A stretch of 64,000 nt of DNA from Rufibacter sp. LB8 (GCF_014876185.1 NZ_JADALJ010000001.1:1116001-1180000), one strand, 5' to 3'. Positions 25,513 to 34,551 are shown, counted from the stretch's first letter. Numbers and translations are program-made. The notes: generated by a model not told the origin, from the sequence alone.

Positions 25513-26067
25513 ATGAAGCGATTTCTAGTAATAGTACTGAATGTCTTGTTCTTGCTTTCATGCAAGAAAGATGAGCATGATGTTCCCGCCGAGCCTTACC
25601 ATGCCAGCGCTATGGTAAACAATGTGGCTTGGTCTTGCTATAACCCTTTGCTTGCCTCTGGCAGGTTATTTTTCCAAAATTCAATACAACAGCACACTTT
25701 GGTCCTGACACTTAGCCCTGGCGAATTGGCCGATGGCAGCACCTCATATATATCCATGCTGGTGTACAATCAATTAAAAAAAGGAAAATTTTATTTTAGA
25801 GGGTATACCCAAAGCAATCCGGGACCAACTTATTCCCGTGCAATATATTACCTCGTGGACGGTGGGCCCAAGGAGGCCTTGGCAATTGATGGGTACCTGG
25901 AAATTACAAATTTAGGGCTGTCCACCATTTCGGGCACCTTTGAATTTCAGGCTATCACCAGCCCGTCGGAAAACACAAATCAAGAAACCTTTGAAGTGCA
26001 AAAAGGCACATTCCACGTTCCTCTGATTAATGTTTCAGAGGTTCCTTGGTATGGACCCAAGGGGTAA
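25513..26067 (+). CDS. DUF6252-like lipoprotein
   Basis: About 184 residues from ATG 25513 (MKRFLVIVLNVLFLLSCKKDE, lipobox LLSC). The mature part follows the pattern of DUF6252: a leading SAMVNNVAW, a middle KKGKFYFRGY, and the late DGYLEITNLGLSTISGTFEFQA then KGTFHVPLI. These are cell-surface or periplasmic beta-sandwich lipoproteins of unknown role in Bacteroidota. It follows another lipoprotein gene closely. Confidence 0.7.
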   Translation: MKRFLVIVLNVLFLLSCKKDEHDVPAEPYHASAMVNNVAWSCYNPLLASGRLFFQNSIQQHTLVLTLSPGELADGSTSYISMLVYNQLKKGKFYFRGYTQSNPGPTYSRAIYYLVDGGPKEALAIDGYLEITNLGLSTISGTFEFQAITSPSENTNQETFEVQKGTFHVPLINVSEVPWYGPKG

Positions 26068-26233
26068 AATCACCTTACGTAATCAAAGAAGAAAACTGGC
26101 TTTCAAAAGGATAAAGCGTAAAAAACACTGTAGTAACGCAATACTCAGTGCTTTACTTTATGAAAAACCAATGTCTACCTACGCAACCTATTGGTAATTA
26201 TAAATAAACTTATGTATATTATTCCACAGCCAT

Positions 26234-26260
26234 AAAAAGAGCCTCACTAGGAGGCTCTTA
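26234..26260. terminator. Hairpin terminator
   Basis: AAGAGCCTC ACTAG GAGGCTCTT between the lipoprotein pair and the convergent mnmE gene. Confidence 0.8.
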
Positions 26261-26302
26261 GGTTGTTTTTGGCAGTTCTTTACTTATGCTTGTTTTGTGA
26301 GT

Positions 26303-27682
26303 TTACTTTCCGATGCAGAATTTAGTAAAGATGTTATCCAGCAAATCATCTGTCGTGATTTCACCGGTAATTTCTCCAAGGTAGAAGAGCGCTCTTCTAA
26401 TGTCAGCGGCCAGCCAGTCGCTGGAGAGGCCGTTGTCTAACCCTTGCACCACTTCCAGTAAAGCCACATTTGTTTTTTCCAGCCCTTGAAAATGCCGAAG
26501 GTTGGTGACAATAGTGCGGTCTCCGGTGATGGCTTGATTGGCATGCACCTGGTGCAGAAGCGCCTGCTTCAAATCCTCCATGCCTTCCTTATTTCCAGCC
26601 GAAAGGAACAAGAGAGAATCAAAATCTTTAAAATTCTCTAATTGGGCGGGTGAAGCCAGGTCTTGTTTGTTCCCTAACAACAGATAAGGAACAGACGGCA
26701 GTTGCAAATCCTCTACTTCCTGTTGCAACTCATATGGTGTGGTGGTGGTCACATCAAACAGATACAATACCAAAGCCGCTTTCTGCAGTTGTTCCTTGGT
26801 TCTGGCTACGCCAATGGCCTCCACGGTGTCCTGGGTGTCGCGCAGGCCGGCGGTGTCTATAAACCGGAACCGAATGCCACTTATCATCACTTCGTCTTCA
26901 ATCACGTCTCGGGTGGTACCGGGTATGTCAGAGACAATGGCTTTCTCTTCGTTGAGCAGGGCATTGAGCAGGGTGGACTTGCCGGCATTGGGCTTACCGG
27001 CGATGACGGTAGGCACCCCGTTTTTCAACACGTTCCCCATCTCAAAAGACTGCAGCAAATCCTGGATGAGCTTTTGCAAAGTCTGAATCAATTTCCGAAG
27101 GGCGGTTCTGTCAGCGAACTCCACGTCTTCCTCACTGAAGTCCAGCTCCAACTCCACCATAGACGCGAAGTGGATTAGTTGGGCCCGCAAGACTTTAATT
27201 TCCTGAGAAAAACCGCCGCGCATCTGTTTCATGGCCACCTGGTGCGTGAGCGCCGAGTCAGAGGCAATGAGGTCCGCCACGGCTTCGGCCTGGGCCAGAT
27301 CAAACTGTCCGTTCAAGAAGGCACGTTTGGTGAATTCGCCGGGTTCAGCCAGTCGGGCGCCCTGCTGCAGGAAAAGCCTGAGCAATTGCTCGGTGATGTA
27401 CGGCGACCCGTGGCAGGACACTTCCACCACGTCTTCCTTGGTGTAGGAATTAGGGCCTTTAAACAACCCCACCACCACTTCGTCTAAGATTTTCTCCTGG
27501 TCCCTAATGGTCCCGAAATGGAGGGTGTGGGTAACCTGCTTTTCCAGGTTTTTGCCTTTGAACACCCCGTTGACCATGGCAATGGCCTCTGGGCCAGAAA
27601 GCCGGATAACGGCAATGGCCCCGTGCCCGGCGGCGGTGGACAAGGCCACAATGGTGTCTTTATTTAAAAGCGAAGAAATCAA
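26303..27682 (-). CDS. mnmE: tRNA modification GTPase MnmE
   Basis: 459 residues, the expected length. MnmE with MnmG places the carboxymethylaminomethyl group on U34 of certain tRNAs. An N-terminal folate-binding domain (DTIVALSTAAGHGAIAVIRLSG, SPYITEQLLRLFL) is followed by a helical domain and the inserted G domain: GKPNAGKSTLLNALL (G1), DIPGTTRDVIED (G2), DTAGL (G3) and GNKQD (G4). The C-terminal CIGK carries the family's essential Cys. The start codon appears to be TTG at 27682 (MISSLLNKDT); no ATG gives a better N-terminus. Confidence 0.96.
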   Translation of the reverse strand: MISSLLNKDTIVALSTAAGHGAIAVIRLSGPEAIAMVNGVFKGKNLEKQVTHTLHFGTIRDQEKILDEVVVGLFKGPNSYTKEDVVEVSCHGSPYITEQLLRLFLQQGARLAEPGEFTKRAFLNGQFDLAQAEAVADLIASDSALTHQVAMKQMRGGFSQEIKVLRAQLIHFASMVELELDFSEEDVEFADRTALRKLIQTLQKLIQDLLQSFEMGNVLKNGVPTVIAGKPNAGKSTLLNALLNEEKAIVSDIPGTTRDVIEDEVMISGIRFRFIDTAGLRDTQDTVEAIGVARTKEQLQKAALVLYLFDVTTTTPYELQQEVEDLQLPSVPYLLLGNKQDLASPAQLENFKDFDSLLFLSAGNKEGMEDLKQALLHQVHANQAITGDRTIVTNLRHFQGLEKTNVALLEVVQGLDNGLSSDWLAADIRRALFYLGEITGEITTDDLLDNIFTKFCIGK

Positions 27683-27717
27683 ACGCGTACAGCTTTGTGG
27701 TGAAAAGGCTAGTGGGC

Positions 27718-28197
27718 CTATTTTTCCGCAAGATACGCCAAAACCCGCAGAAAATCCTGGGCGGAGTAGTAACCGGGCAGGCGCTGCATGACTTGCTGTT
27801 GTTCATTCAGGAAGACGGTGCTGGGGTAACTCATCTCGCCTTTCAAAAGCCCCAACGCCAGTTCATGGGCTTTGTATGACGAGTTGTATTGGTAGGTAGT
27901 ACCGTTGACGGTGATGGGCTGCTTTTGTTCGGCGTTGAGTTTGACCACGTAGAAATCACGATTCAGGGCGGCCACCACGGCTGGGTTCTGGTAGACTTCG
28001 CGGTCCATTTTCTTGCACCAGCCGCACCAGGTGGTGTACACGTCAATCACAATTTTCTTGGGCTGCTTTTTAGATTTCTCCATGGCCTCTGGCAGCGTGA
28101 GCCAGTTCACGGTTTCTTTTGGCTGGGGCGCACTGACTGGGCTGCTGCCAAAAGCCAGGAAAAGCGAGAGCCACACATAAACAGACAAAGCAGGCAT
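27718..28197 (-). CDS. Exported thioredoxin-fold protein
   Basis: About 159 residues from ATG 28197 (MPALSVYVWLSLFLAFG signal peptide). A thioredoxin-like domain follows: KKIVIDVYTTWCGWCKKMDREVY, with the CGWC redox motif, then the cis-proline region SYPSTVFLNEQQQ. It likely reduces disulfides in periplasmic proteins or damaged substrates. A longer frame to 28296 overlaps a degenerate palindrome and has no signal peptide. It reads leftward into mnmE, 35 bases away. Confidence 0.85.
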   Translation of the reverse strand: MPALSVYVWLSLFLAFGSSPVSAPQPKETVNWLTLPEAMEKSKKQPKKIVIDVYTTWCGWCKKMDREVYQNPAVVAALNRDFYVVKLNAEQKQPITVNGTTYQYNSSYKAHELALGLLKGEMSYPSTVFLNEQQQVMQRLPGYYSAQDFLRVLAYLAEK

Positions 28198-28211
28198 AGA
28201 GGTAAAAAAGG

Positions 28212-28249
28212 CGTTTTCGGGCTCATTTTCAGAAACCAAGCCTAAAACG
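28212..28249. repeat. Dispersed palindrome, copy 10 (degenerate)
   Basis: CGTTTTCGGGCTCATTTTCAG arm intact; the right arm (AAACCAAGCCTAAAACG) has several changes. Between thioredoxin and helicase genes. Confidence 0.7.
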
Positions 28250-28360
28250 CAAAAACAAGGGACTAAGTATAACCACAAGCGCAAACGCGGCGGCATTGCC
28301 CAAAGACACGCGTGCTGCGGTAAATATAGCTACCTTTGCCCCGTTAAAAAAGAACCCACC

Positions 28361-29659
28361 ATGCAGCAAAAAATACTGGAACGCCTGAAAATTGAAACCC
28401 TGACCCCTATGCAGTCCGCCACCGTAGAGGCCGCCAAGGCGCAGGATGTGGTGGTGCTCTCCCCCACCGGTTCCGGCAAAACCCTGGCCTTTTTGCTGCC
28501 CTTGGCCGATCGGTTGCAGAAAGAAAAAGAAGGCGTACAGGCGTTGATTCTGGCCCCCACCCGCGAATTAGCCCAGCAGATTGAACAGGTACTCAAGCAA
28601 ATGGGCTTGGGCGTGAAGATTGACTGCTTTTACGGTGGCCACTCGGTGTATGACGAGAAAAAGAGCCTGGCCTCTCCTCCCGCCGTGGCCATTGGTACGC
28701 CCGGGCGCATTGCCTCGCACATTAAAGAAGGCTATATGGCCGGCAACACGGTACACACGCTGGTTCTGGACGAATTTGATAAATCCCTGGAAATGGGGTT
28801 TCAGGAAGAGATGGGCTATATCATTGGGCAGTTGCCGCGGGTGGAGCGCCGTTTATTGACTTCGGCCACAGCCATGCATTCCATTCCGGCCTTCACGGGT
28901 CTCAAGCAATACACCACCCTCAATTACCTCAAGGAAGAAGCCAGTTTGCCAGATGTGGACCTCAGAACCGCCCTGGTTAAAAACAACGACAAAATAGGCA
29001 CGCTTTACCAATTAATCTGCCACCTGGGCAACACGCCAACCCTGGTTTTCTGTAATCAACGCGATGTCGTGGAACAGGTGAGCACTTACCTCCAAAACAA
29101 GAAAGTGGCGCACGGCATTTTCCACGGGGGGCTTGAACAGCCAGATCGCGAACGGGTGCTCCTTAAATTCAGGAACGGCACGCACCATTTATTGATCAGC
29201 ACTGATCTTGCCGCCCGGGGCCTGGACATACCCGAGATTGAAAACGTGGTGCACTTCCAAATGACTGATGCCCCGACCTTTGTACACCGCAACGGCCGCA
29301 CTGCGCGCATGAACGCCAAAGGCACCGTGTACCTGCTGCTGCACCCCGGCGAGAAGCCAGACTACCTGCCTACCGTGCCGCCCACGGTTTCGCTCCCCAC
29401 CCAGGTGACCGCGCCGCCCGCTTCTTTCTGGGACACCCTGTATGTGAGCGCTGGCAAAAAGGACAAAATCAGCAAAGGCGATGTAGTGGGTTGGCTCCTG
29501 CAAAAAGGGAATCTGGAGAAAGCAGACGTGGGCAAGATTGAAGTGCAGGACTCCGCCACCTTCGTGGCTGTTAACCGCCTGAAACTTGAGAAGGCCATTG
29601 CGCTTTTACAGCAAGAGAAACTGAAAGGCAAGAAAGTAAAACTTGACAGGGCAAATTAA
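28361..29659 (+). CDS. DEAD-box-family RNA helicase (DEFD variant)
   Basis: 432 residues with all helicase motifs: Q-motif IETLTPMQSATV, Walker A SPTGSGKT, PTRELAQQ, TPGR, motif II DEFD instead of DEAD, SAT in TSATAM, the RecA2 domain with TLVFCNQR, STDLAARGLD and HRNGRTARM. The C-terminal third resembles a DbpA/GUCT-like RNA-binding domain (VSAGKKDKISKGDVVGWLL). It unwinds RNA, probably in ribosome assembly. The DEFD box is, as I recall, common in a Bacteroidota subgroup. A TACCTTTG -7 motif lies at 28331-28338. Confidence 0.9.
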   Translation: MQQKILERLKIETLTPMQSATVEAAKAQDVVVLSPTGSGKTLAFLLPLADRLQKEKEGVQALILAPTRELAQQIEQVLKQMGLGVKIDCFYGGHSVYDEKKSLASPPAVAIGTPGRIASHIKEGYMAGNTVHTLVLDEFDKSLEMGFQEEMGYIIGQLPRVERRLLTSATAMHSIPAFTGLKQYTTLNYLKEEASLPDVDLRTALVKNNDKIGTLYQLICHLGNTPTLVFCNQRDVVEQVSTYLQNKKVAHGIFHGGLEQPDRERVLLKFRNGTHHLLISTDLAARGLDIPEIENVVHFQMTDAPTFVHRNGRTARMNAKGTVYLLLHPGEKPDYLPTVPPTVSLPTQVTAPPASFWDTLYVSAGKKDKISKGDVVGWLLQKGNLEKADVGKIEVQDSATFVAVNRLKLEKAIALLQQEKLKGKKVKLDRAN

Positions 29660-29744
29660 AAAGAGAAGCCGCTGCAGCTTTTAGAGAATGCTGCTATCTG
29701 AGCGCTTTTCTTTTGTAAATTACTTAAGATTCAGGTTGGCGAAA

Positions 29745-29790
29745 TTTCCGTTTTCGGGCTCATTTCTGATAATGAGCCCGAAAACAGAAA
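29745..29790. repeat. Dispersed TTTTCGGGCTC palindrome, copy 11
   Basis: TTTCCGTTTTCGGGCTCATTT arm, centre CTGA, right arm ending AAAACAGAAA. Downstream of the helicase gene. Confidence 0.9.
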
Positions 29791-29960
29791 AACAAAGAAA
29801 GCACTTTAGGCACCTGCAGCCTTTTGTAAAAATTCCGAAGACTGTAAAAAGAAAATGTCCCTGTAGAAGGGACATCACAAACCTGTTTACTCCTGGCGCA
29901 GTGGAGCGCCAAAGAGTAAGTTGCGCGGCAAAATTGCCGGCAATTGGTTATCTTAAAAAA

Positions 29961-30203
29961 TTAACGCTGCTCGTCGCGTTTTCTGGGCGCAGGTGGCGTG
30001 TCTTCTTTCTTCTTCTCTACTTTCTTCTCTGGTGGGGTAGAAGAGAAATTACCGAACTCATCTACATACATCAACATGTCTTCCAGGTTACCGCCGGTAG
30101 AGTTTTCCTGACGTTCCTGCTTGCGCTCCTCCTTGTCTTTCTTTTTCTTGAGTCTTTTTTGTTCTAGTTGTTTCTTCATGAAACTGTTCTGTGATCTTGC
30201 CAT
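29961..30203 (-). CDS. Small highly charged protein
   Basis: 80 residues: MARSQNSFMKKQLEQKRLKK, a Lys/Arg/Glu-rich helix, then a conserved-looking GGNLEDMLMYVDEFGNFSSTPPEKK. In other Bacteroidota this module is found at the N-terminus of, or near, cold-shock domain proteins, as far as I recall. Here it stands alone 410 bases from a divergent cold-shock gene. Likely nucleic-acid or ribosome associated (inference). Confidence 0.65.
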   Translation of the reverse strand: MARSQNSFMKKQLEQKRLKKKKDKEERKQERQENSTGGNLEDMLMYVDEFGNFSSTPPEKKVEKKKEDTPPAPRKRDEQR

Positions 30204-30292
30204 ATGGGTGGGTTAAATGGAACAAAAGGCCTTTCAAACGTCGCCCTGTCAGTTAGACGGGAAACCAGGCAATTGCTTTATACGTGAAATTT

Positions 30293-30395
30293 TAAACTGG
30301 CTGCCTCTTTTTGAGGCGTACCCTTGGTGAGCGTAGGAATCTGAGCAGCCAACCAGGTAAGGTAGTGCAGCCTGGGCAACCTTCGCCCGATGGAG
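30293..30395 (+). ncRNA. Candidate SRP-like structured RNA
   Basis: A GC-rich, frame-free stretch in an AT-rich gap folds into an extended hairpin. GGAA at 30336-30339 sits at the tip, flanked by TTGGT (30324-30328) pairing with GCCAA (30348-30352), TACC (30319-30322) with GGTA (30356-30359), AGGC (30314-30317) with GCCT (30370-30373), and TGCC (30302-30305) with GGCA (30375-30378). The tip sequence GGAA followed by AGCAGCC resembles helix 8 of bacterial 4.5S SRP RNA. The 5' side of the internal loop (GAGC) departs from the usual CAGG, so the identity is uncertain. Strand is inferred from the motif. Confidence 0.4.
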
Positions 30396-30612
30396 AACCA
30401 GCAATGAAAATCTGGTGCCGCTTGCCACGCCTTAATGGGCAAGGGAAAAAGACAATGATTGCTTTCTGGGACAAAGGTACGAAAATGGGCCGTAAGAACC
30501 TAAAATCAACTAGTCATAGTTAGACAATAGTCTAAAAGAAATTTAACTTTTTCTAGGATACCTGCCAGATATGGTTACCTTTACGGAAAGTAGATGTATA
30601 ATTAACAATATC

Positions 30613-30804
30613 ATGAATCAAGGAACAGTAAAATTCTTCAATGAATCTAAAGGATTCGGTTTTATCAAAGACAACAATGACAATCAGGAGTACTTCGTAC
30701 ACGTGTCTGGTCTGGTAGATGAAATCAGAGAGAACGACGAAGTAGTCTATGATCTTCAAGAAGGAAGAAAAGGACTGAACGCCACTAACGTGAAGCGCGC
30801 CTAG
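30613..30804 (+). CDS. Cold-shock protein, copy 1
   Basis: 63 residues from ATG 30613. OB-fold CspA-type protein with the RNP1-like KGFGFIKD and RNP2-like YFVHVSGL motifs; binds single-stranded RNA/DNA and acts as an RNA chaperone. Its sequence is nearly identical to the second copy at 34.8 kb, down to the DNA of the last 100 bases. A longer frame from 30571 is open but adds a leader lacking in the family. A strong terminator follows. Confidence 0.93.
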   Translation: MNQGTVKFFNESKGFGFIKDNNDNQEYFVHVSGLVDEIRENDEVVYDLQEGRKGLNATNVKRA

Positions 30805-30830
30805 TCTTACCTCATAAAGACAATGTATTG

Positions 30831-30862
30831 AAAAAGCCACTCCCCTGGGAGTGGCTTTTTTT
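30831..30862. terminator. Rho-independent terminator of csp copy 1
   Basis: AAAAAGCCACTCCC CTG GGAGTGGCTTTTTTT, 27 bases after the stop. Confidence 0.92.
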
Positions 30863-31043
30863 GTGCGTTATTCGAAATAAAATGACAGGAATAATTTAGA
30901 AACTAACTACCCAACTACTTAAGCCTAGGCAAATAGCCGCACCAGCCAAAAATTAATTTTCAGATCGAAGTCCAATTTTCAAAAGTCAACCCCCTCCCAT
31001 TCAAGGCTAATCAATTTTTGAATTTTCTAAGGACCGGAAATTA

Positions 31044-31838
31044 CTACCCGTTCCTGGAGATTTTGACCGGGAAAAGGCGGTAATCATTGAGATTGAGCGC
31101 GTACCAGTAGCCCTCCCAGTGAATGACCGGCACCATGCCCGTGGGAATAACGCCGTTCTGGTTGGGGATGGTGACATGGGTGTTTCCTACGTACGTGACA
31201 TTTTCTAACCCCAGGCGGCCCATTACGTGCTTCAGAAAGGTCTCCTTCTCGCGCGGGGTAGAACTAAGGCTAATGGTGTGCGGCACCAGTTGTCCGTCTT
31301 TGGTTTCTGGGTAATAGGTCACACTCTCAAACGTATGAATGGCAATGTCTGGGATGTACAGGCGCGGCACGGTGATTCTTACCCCCGCAGGTGTCTGCTG
31401 GTGTCCCTGCGTACTAATAGGCTTAACCATATCATGGGTTGGCGCCAACAACGGCACCCGGGGCCTGGCCGGTTTGGTTGCTGCGCCCGCGTTGGATTTA
31501 ACCGCCGAGGCCGGTTGTTCCTGCACCTGCACGATGGCTTGGAACGCCGAAATGAAATGATCGGTTTGGCGCACATGGAATAGCTCCAGCTCATGCACCT
31601 TTTTGGTGGAAACCAGATAAGCATGAATGTTCCGGGTTTTCTCATACACGGCCTGCAACCCATGTTCATGCTTGGAACCCTGGAACCGCTGGCTCAGTTG
31701 CTGCAGCTGGCTCAGGCGCTTGTTTGAGTCTTTGATGATGGTCACCTCGCGCAGGCCAAACTCGGTGGGCCCGCCGGCCACCGTACGCTGGCCTTCCCGC
31801 TCTTCCATCCCGAACAGGGATCGCAAAAAATTAAGCAT
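31044..31838 (-). CDS. Hypothetical protein of the TelA operon
   Basis: 264 residues, no signal peptide or membrane helix. The N-terminal part is helical (KRLSQLQQLSQRFQGSKHEHGLQAVYEKTRNIHAYLV); the C-terminal half is beta-rich (HTFESVTYYPETKDGQLVPHTISL, THVTIPNQNGVIPTGMVPVIHWEGYWYALNLNDYRLFPV). I recognise no family. It is the last gene of a four-gene leftward operon with TelA, overlapping the small gene before it by eight bases, so a role with TelA is likely. Confidence 0.65.
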   Translation of the reverse strand: MLNFLRSLFGMEEREGQRTVAGGPTEFGLREVTIIKDSNKRLSQLQQLSQRFQGSKHEHGLQAVYEKTRNIHAYLVSTKKVHELELFHVRQTDHFISAFQAIVQVQEQPASAVKSNAGAATKPARPRVPLLAPTHDMVKPISTQGHQQTPAGVRITVPRLYIPDIAIHTFESVTYYPETKDGQLVPHTISLSSTPREKETFLKHVMGRLGLENVTYVGNTHVTIPNQNGVIPTGMVPVIHWEGYWYALNLNDYRLFPVKISRNG

Positions 31839-32016
31839 GCCCCGTGAGTATCTTCTTTAAATGTAAGGTCTCAATCTCCACCTGTATTTTTTCGGCGTCT
31901 TTGAGGTTCTCCAGAAAACTGTCAAGGTTCTGCAGGTACAGGTCTAGCAGGGCTTCCTGGTCTTTGGTAAGCGTGAGAATGGGTTTGGCAACTGGTTGGC
32001 CAGAAGTCTGGATCAT
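31831..32016 (-). CDS. Small helical protein of the TelA operon
   Basis: 61 residues, MIQTSGQPVAKPILTL then a long amphipathic helix (EALLDLYLQNLDSFLENLKDAEKIQVEIETLHLKKILTGH). It overlaps telA by one base at the start (TAATG) and the next gene by eight bases at the end, so translation is tightly coupled. Probably a subunit or adaptor of the TelA complex; function unknown. Confidence 0.65.
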   Translation of the reverse strand: MIQTSGQPVAKPILTLTKDQEALLDLYLQNLDSFLENLKDAEKIQVEIETLHLKKILTGHA

Positions 32017-33101
32017 TATTGAAGGTCAATCTTGTTGGACTTGTTCAGGTTACCCAGAATTTTGCTGTTGAGCTCTTCCTGCACCTGGGCCAGCTCTTTT
32101 ACGGCTTCGGCGCGCTTGCGGCTGCCCTCCTCAGAAATCTTGATCACGGCGTCAAGGGTTTCCACCATGTCTTTGTTTACTTTCTTGAGCGTGTCCACGT
32201 CCACAATGCCGCGTTCGTTTTCCTGAGCTGCCGTGACCACGTTGGTCTTGAGCATTTGGGAGTTCTTGAGCAACATTTCATTGGTGGTGTCGGTGACCTT
32301 TTTCTGGATTTCCAGGGCTTTGCGCTGTTTCTCTAATCCCAAGGCAATGGCTACCTGCTGGCGCCACACCGGGATAACGGTTACAATGGAATTCTGGATC
32401 TTCTGCGCCAGCACTTCATTGGTAGTCTGAATCATTCTGATCTGTGGCATGCTCTGCGTGGCAATGGTATGCGACAAAGTAAAATCATGCACTTTCTTCT
32501 CCAGCCGATCTTTGAACGCCACCATGTCAGCTAAACGCTGAACCACAATTTCATCTTGCCCGCTGCTTTCTACCTGGGCCTGCAGGGCCGGAATGGTCTG
32601 GGTTTCAATCTCCTCAATCTTCAGCCGGCCCGCGGCAATCAGGGACCGCACCTCATGAATGTACTCCACCACCTGCTTGAACATGACTTCCAGACCGGTA
32701 GAATCTTTGAGCACGCTCTGCCGGGTTTTCTCCAGTTTCACCACCACGTCATCTACGTTCTCAGACACAGAGTTGTACTGGCTGGCCAGGCGTTTGGTCT
32801 TGTCGGCGAACTTCTTCATGAACGGAATCCTGGACAGGAAACCGCCGCTCTCCGGTTCATCAATCTTGATCTGATTGATCTGGGCCAACAGTTCATTGAT
32901 GGCAGCCCCGGCATCGCCGGAATCTTTGGCTTTAACCTTGGTGAGCAGTTCATTGGAGTAATGGCCCAGTTTGCGCTGCGTCTCCACCCCGAAGGCGCTC
33001 AGGCTTTCTGGTTTGTAGGGGTCAATGGTGCCGGCTATTTCCTGGGCGCGTTTCTGCACCAGTTCTTTGTTCTCAGACAAGGTGAGGTCTTGGTTTTCCA
33101 T
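32016..33101 (-). CDS. TelA-family toxic anion resistance protein
   Basis: 361 residues matching the TelA family. It is almost entirely helical, with conserved stretches PESLSAFGVETQRKLGHYSNELL, SGGFLSRIPFMKKF, VQRLADMVAFKDRLEKKVHDFTLSHTIATQSMPQIRMIQ and VIPVWRQQVAIALGLEKQRKAL. Named for tellurite resistance, the family more generally serves stress or envelope roles and is often encoded with metal-ion/stress genes. Length is typical. It is the second gene of a four-gene operon. Confidence 0.9.
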   Translation of the reverse strand: MENQDLTLSENKELVQKRAQEIAGTIDPYKPESLSAFGVETQRKLGHYSNELLTKVKAKDSGDAGAAINELLAQINQIKIDEPESGGFLSRIPFMKKFADKTKRLASQYNSVSENVDDVVVKLEKTRQSVLKDSTGLEVMFKQVVEYIHEVRSLIAAGRLKIEEIETQTIPALQAQVESSGQDEIVVQRLADMVAFKDRLEKKVHDFTLSHTIATQSMPQIRMIQTTNEVLAQKIQNSIVTVIPVWRQQVAIALGLEKQRKALEIQKKVTDTTNEMLLKNSQMLKTNVVTAAQENERGIVDVDTLKKVNKDMVETLDAVIKISEEGSRKRAEAVKELAQVQEELNSKILGNLNKSNKIDLQ

Positions 33102-33218
33102 GGGGCTATTTTTTTAACAAGGTAAGGCGCGGCCACAAATTTGCCACACGCTTACCGCTACTATGTTTCATTTTTTCCTTCTTCGCCAAGCGAGATTTAT
33201 TATTAAGCGAAGATTTGG

Positions 33219-33659
33219 TTAAGTGCGTTCCTGGGTTTTGCTCAGTTTCTCCAGTTTTTGGGCGAAGGCCTGTACTTTCTCTTGCCGGGCGCTGGGCTGC
33301 TGGTACCATTCAATATCAGCATCGGGCAGGTAAAGACCCAGTAGTTCCTGCACTTCTGCCAGCAACGCCTCGCCTTTTTTAGTCCTGAAATCCGGGTTCT
33401 TGTAGTAGGCGCTCAGGTATTCCACTTTCACCTGTCCGGCTTGGGTGGTGGCCAATTCTTTCACCTCTATCACCAACTCAGACGATTTCTGCTGGTCGGT
33501 GATCAAAGTGGTGTACACGCCTCTTCGGCCTTCGTTCAGGGCGGCTTCGCATTGGGTTCTGAGTTCCTGCAGGGTGGTCTTGAGTTCGCGGTGCGGTCCC
33601 AGGCGGCTGCCTAAAAAGTAACCCAAAACCCCTACTACTATAATTGCTATAATGATCAT
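33219..33659 (-). CDS. Single-pass membrane protein upstream of telA
   Basis: About 146 residues from ATG 33659 (MIIIAIIVVGVLGYFLGSRLG membrane helix), then a cytosolic helical domain (ELKTTLQELRTQCEAALNEGRRGVYTTLI ... VEYLSAYYKNPDFRTKKGEALLAEVQELLGLYLP). No family recognised. First gene of the TelA operon; it could anchor the complex to the membrane (inference). A longer frame to 33812 adds a non-conserved leader. Confidence 0.6.
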   Translation of the reverse strand: MIIIAIIVVGVLGYFLGSRLGPHRELKTTLQELRTQCEAALNEGRRGVYTTLITDQQKSSELVIEVKELATTQAGQVKVEYLSAYYKNPDFRTKKGEALLAEVQELLGLYLPDADIEWYQQPSARQEKVQAFAQKLEKLSKTQERT

Positions 33660-33990
33660 ACTTCTTTCATTTGCTTTAAACGATCCGGAATTAATTCCTG
33701 GGCGTGATCCATTCCAAAAATGCCTTTTATTGTTTTCTTCAATAAGTGAAACTGCCGATGCTGAAAGTATTGTTAGTAATAACTCCCACAAAGGCGACAA
33801 AAACACCAGCAAAGGCAGCGGGTCTTGCTTCTTTCACCATTAAAAATCGGGTCGTAATTCGTATCAGTTAACTTATGTTTTCCACCTTGCATCTTTTCTT
33901 CGCCTAAGCTACCAAAGTTTTATGGGTTTTGCACAGACGGCGAACTAACAGCCTACTTTTGTGCAGAAAACAGAATTTGCGTAACCGTTA

Positions 33991-34036
33991 TTTCAGTTTC
34001 GGCGTCAATTGGGTTTTAGAGCCCGAAAACGGAAAC
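33991..34036. repeat. Dispersed palindrome, copy 12 (degenerate)
   Basis: Only the right arm (GAGCCCGAAAACGGAAA) is intact; the left arm is eroded. Confidence 0.55.
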
Positions 34037-34101
34037 TCCCCTACTTCTAGTAACGCTCTTTGCCCCTTAAAACGTACACCTTTCAGCAAGACAACAATTA
34101 T

Positions 34102-34551
34102 ATGGCCGATACCAAAGACAAAGACAGCATTAAACCCTTGTATGACCAGCTGCTCCCGCAACTAGCCGATAAACTGTACCAGCAACTCACTGAGGTGGTG
34201 CCACTGTTTGATGACTTCAGCCTGGAACGAGTAGCCGACACCTGGACCAAAGACCGGGACAACCCCTCAGACAAACCCATTAGTCTTGAAAACGGAAACG
34301 TGGCCCAGATTGGCCTCAAGCTGCAATTGCTGGGCTTTCAGCGGGCGGGCGTCACCTCCTTTGACATTGCCAAAGACCTAGTGTTAAAGTTAGAACATAC
34401 CACCTACAGTGTGGGGCCAGACAAAAATACCACCTGGGTGGAGAAGCGCTATTTTCAACCCTGGACCCCGCAGGAACTAGATGACGTAGCCGAGCGCTTG
34501 GCTTCTGAGGTGATAGACGCCATCACTGAACAGCTCCGGCAGAACAGCTGA
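34102..34551 (+). CDS. Hypothetical protein
   Basis: 149 residues from ATG 34102 (MADTKDKDSIKPLYDQLLPQ). Soluble and mixed alpha/beta, with WTKDRDNPSDKPISLENGNVAQIGLKLQLLGFQRAGVTSFDIAKDLVLKLEHTTYSVG and a helical C-terminus. The motif pattern does not match a family I know. It is a single gene between divergent operons. Confidence 0.6.
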   Translation: MADTKDKDSIKPLYDQLLPQLADKLYQQLTEVVPLFDDFSLERVADTWTKDRDNPSDKPISLENGNVAQIGLKLQLLGFQRAGVTSFDIAKDLVLKLEHTTYSVGPDKNTTWVEKRYFQPWTPQELDDVAERLASEVIDAITEQLRQNS

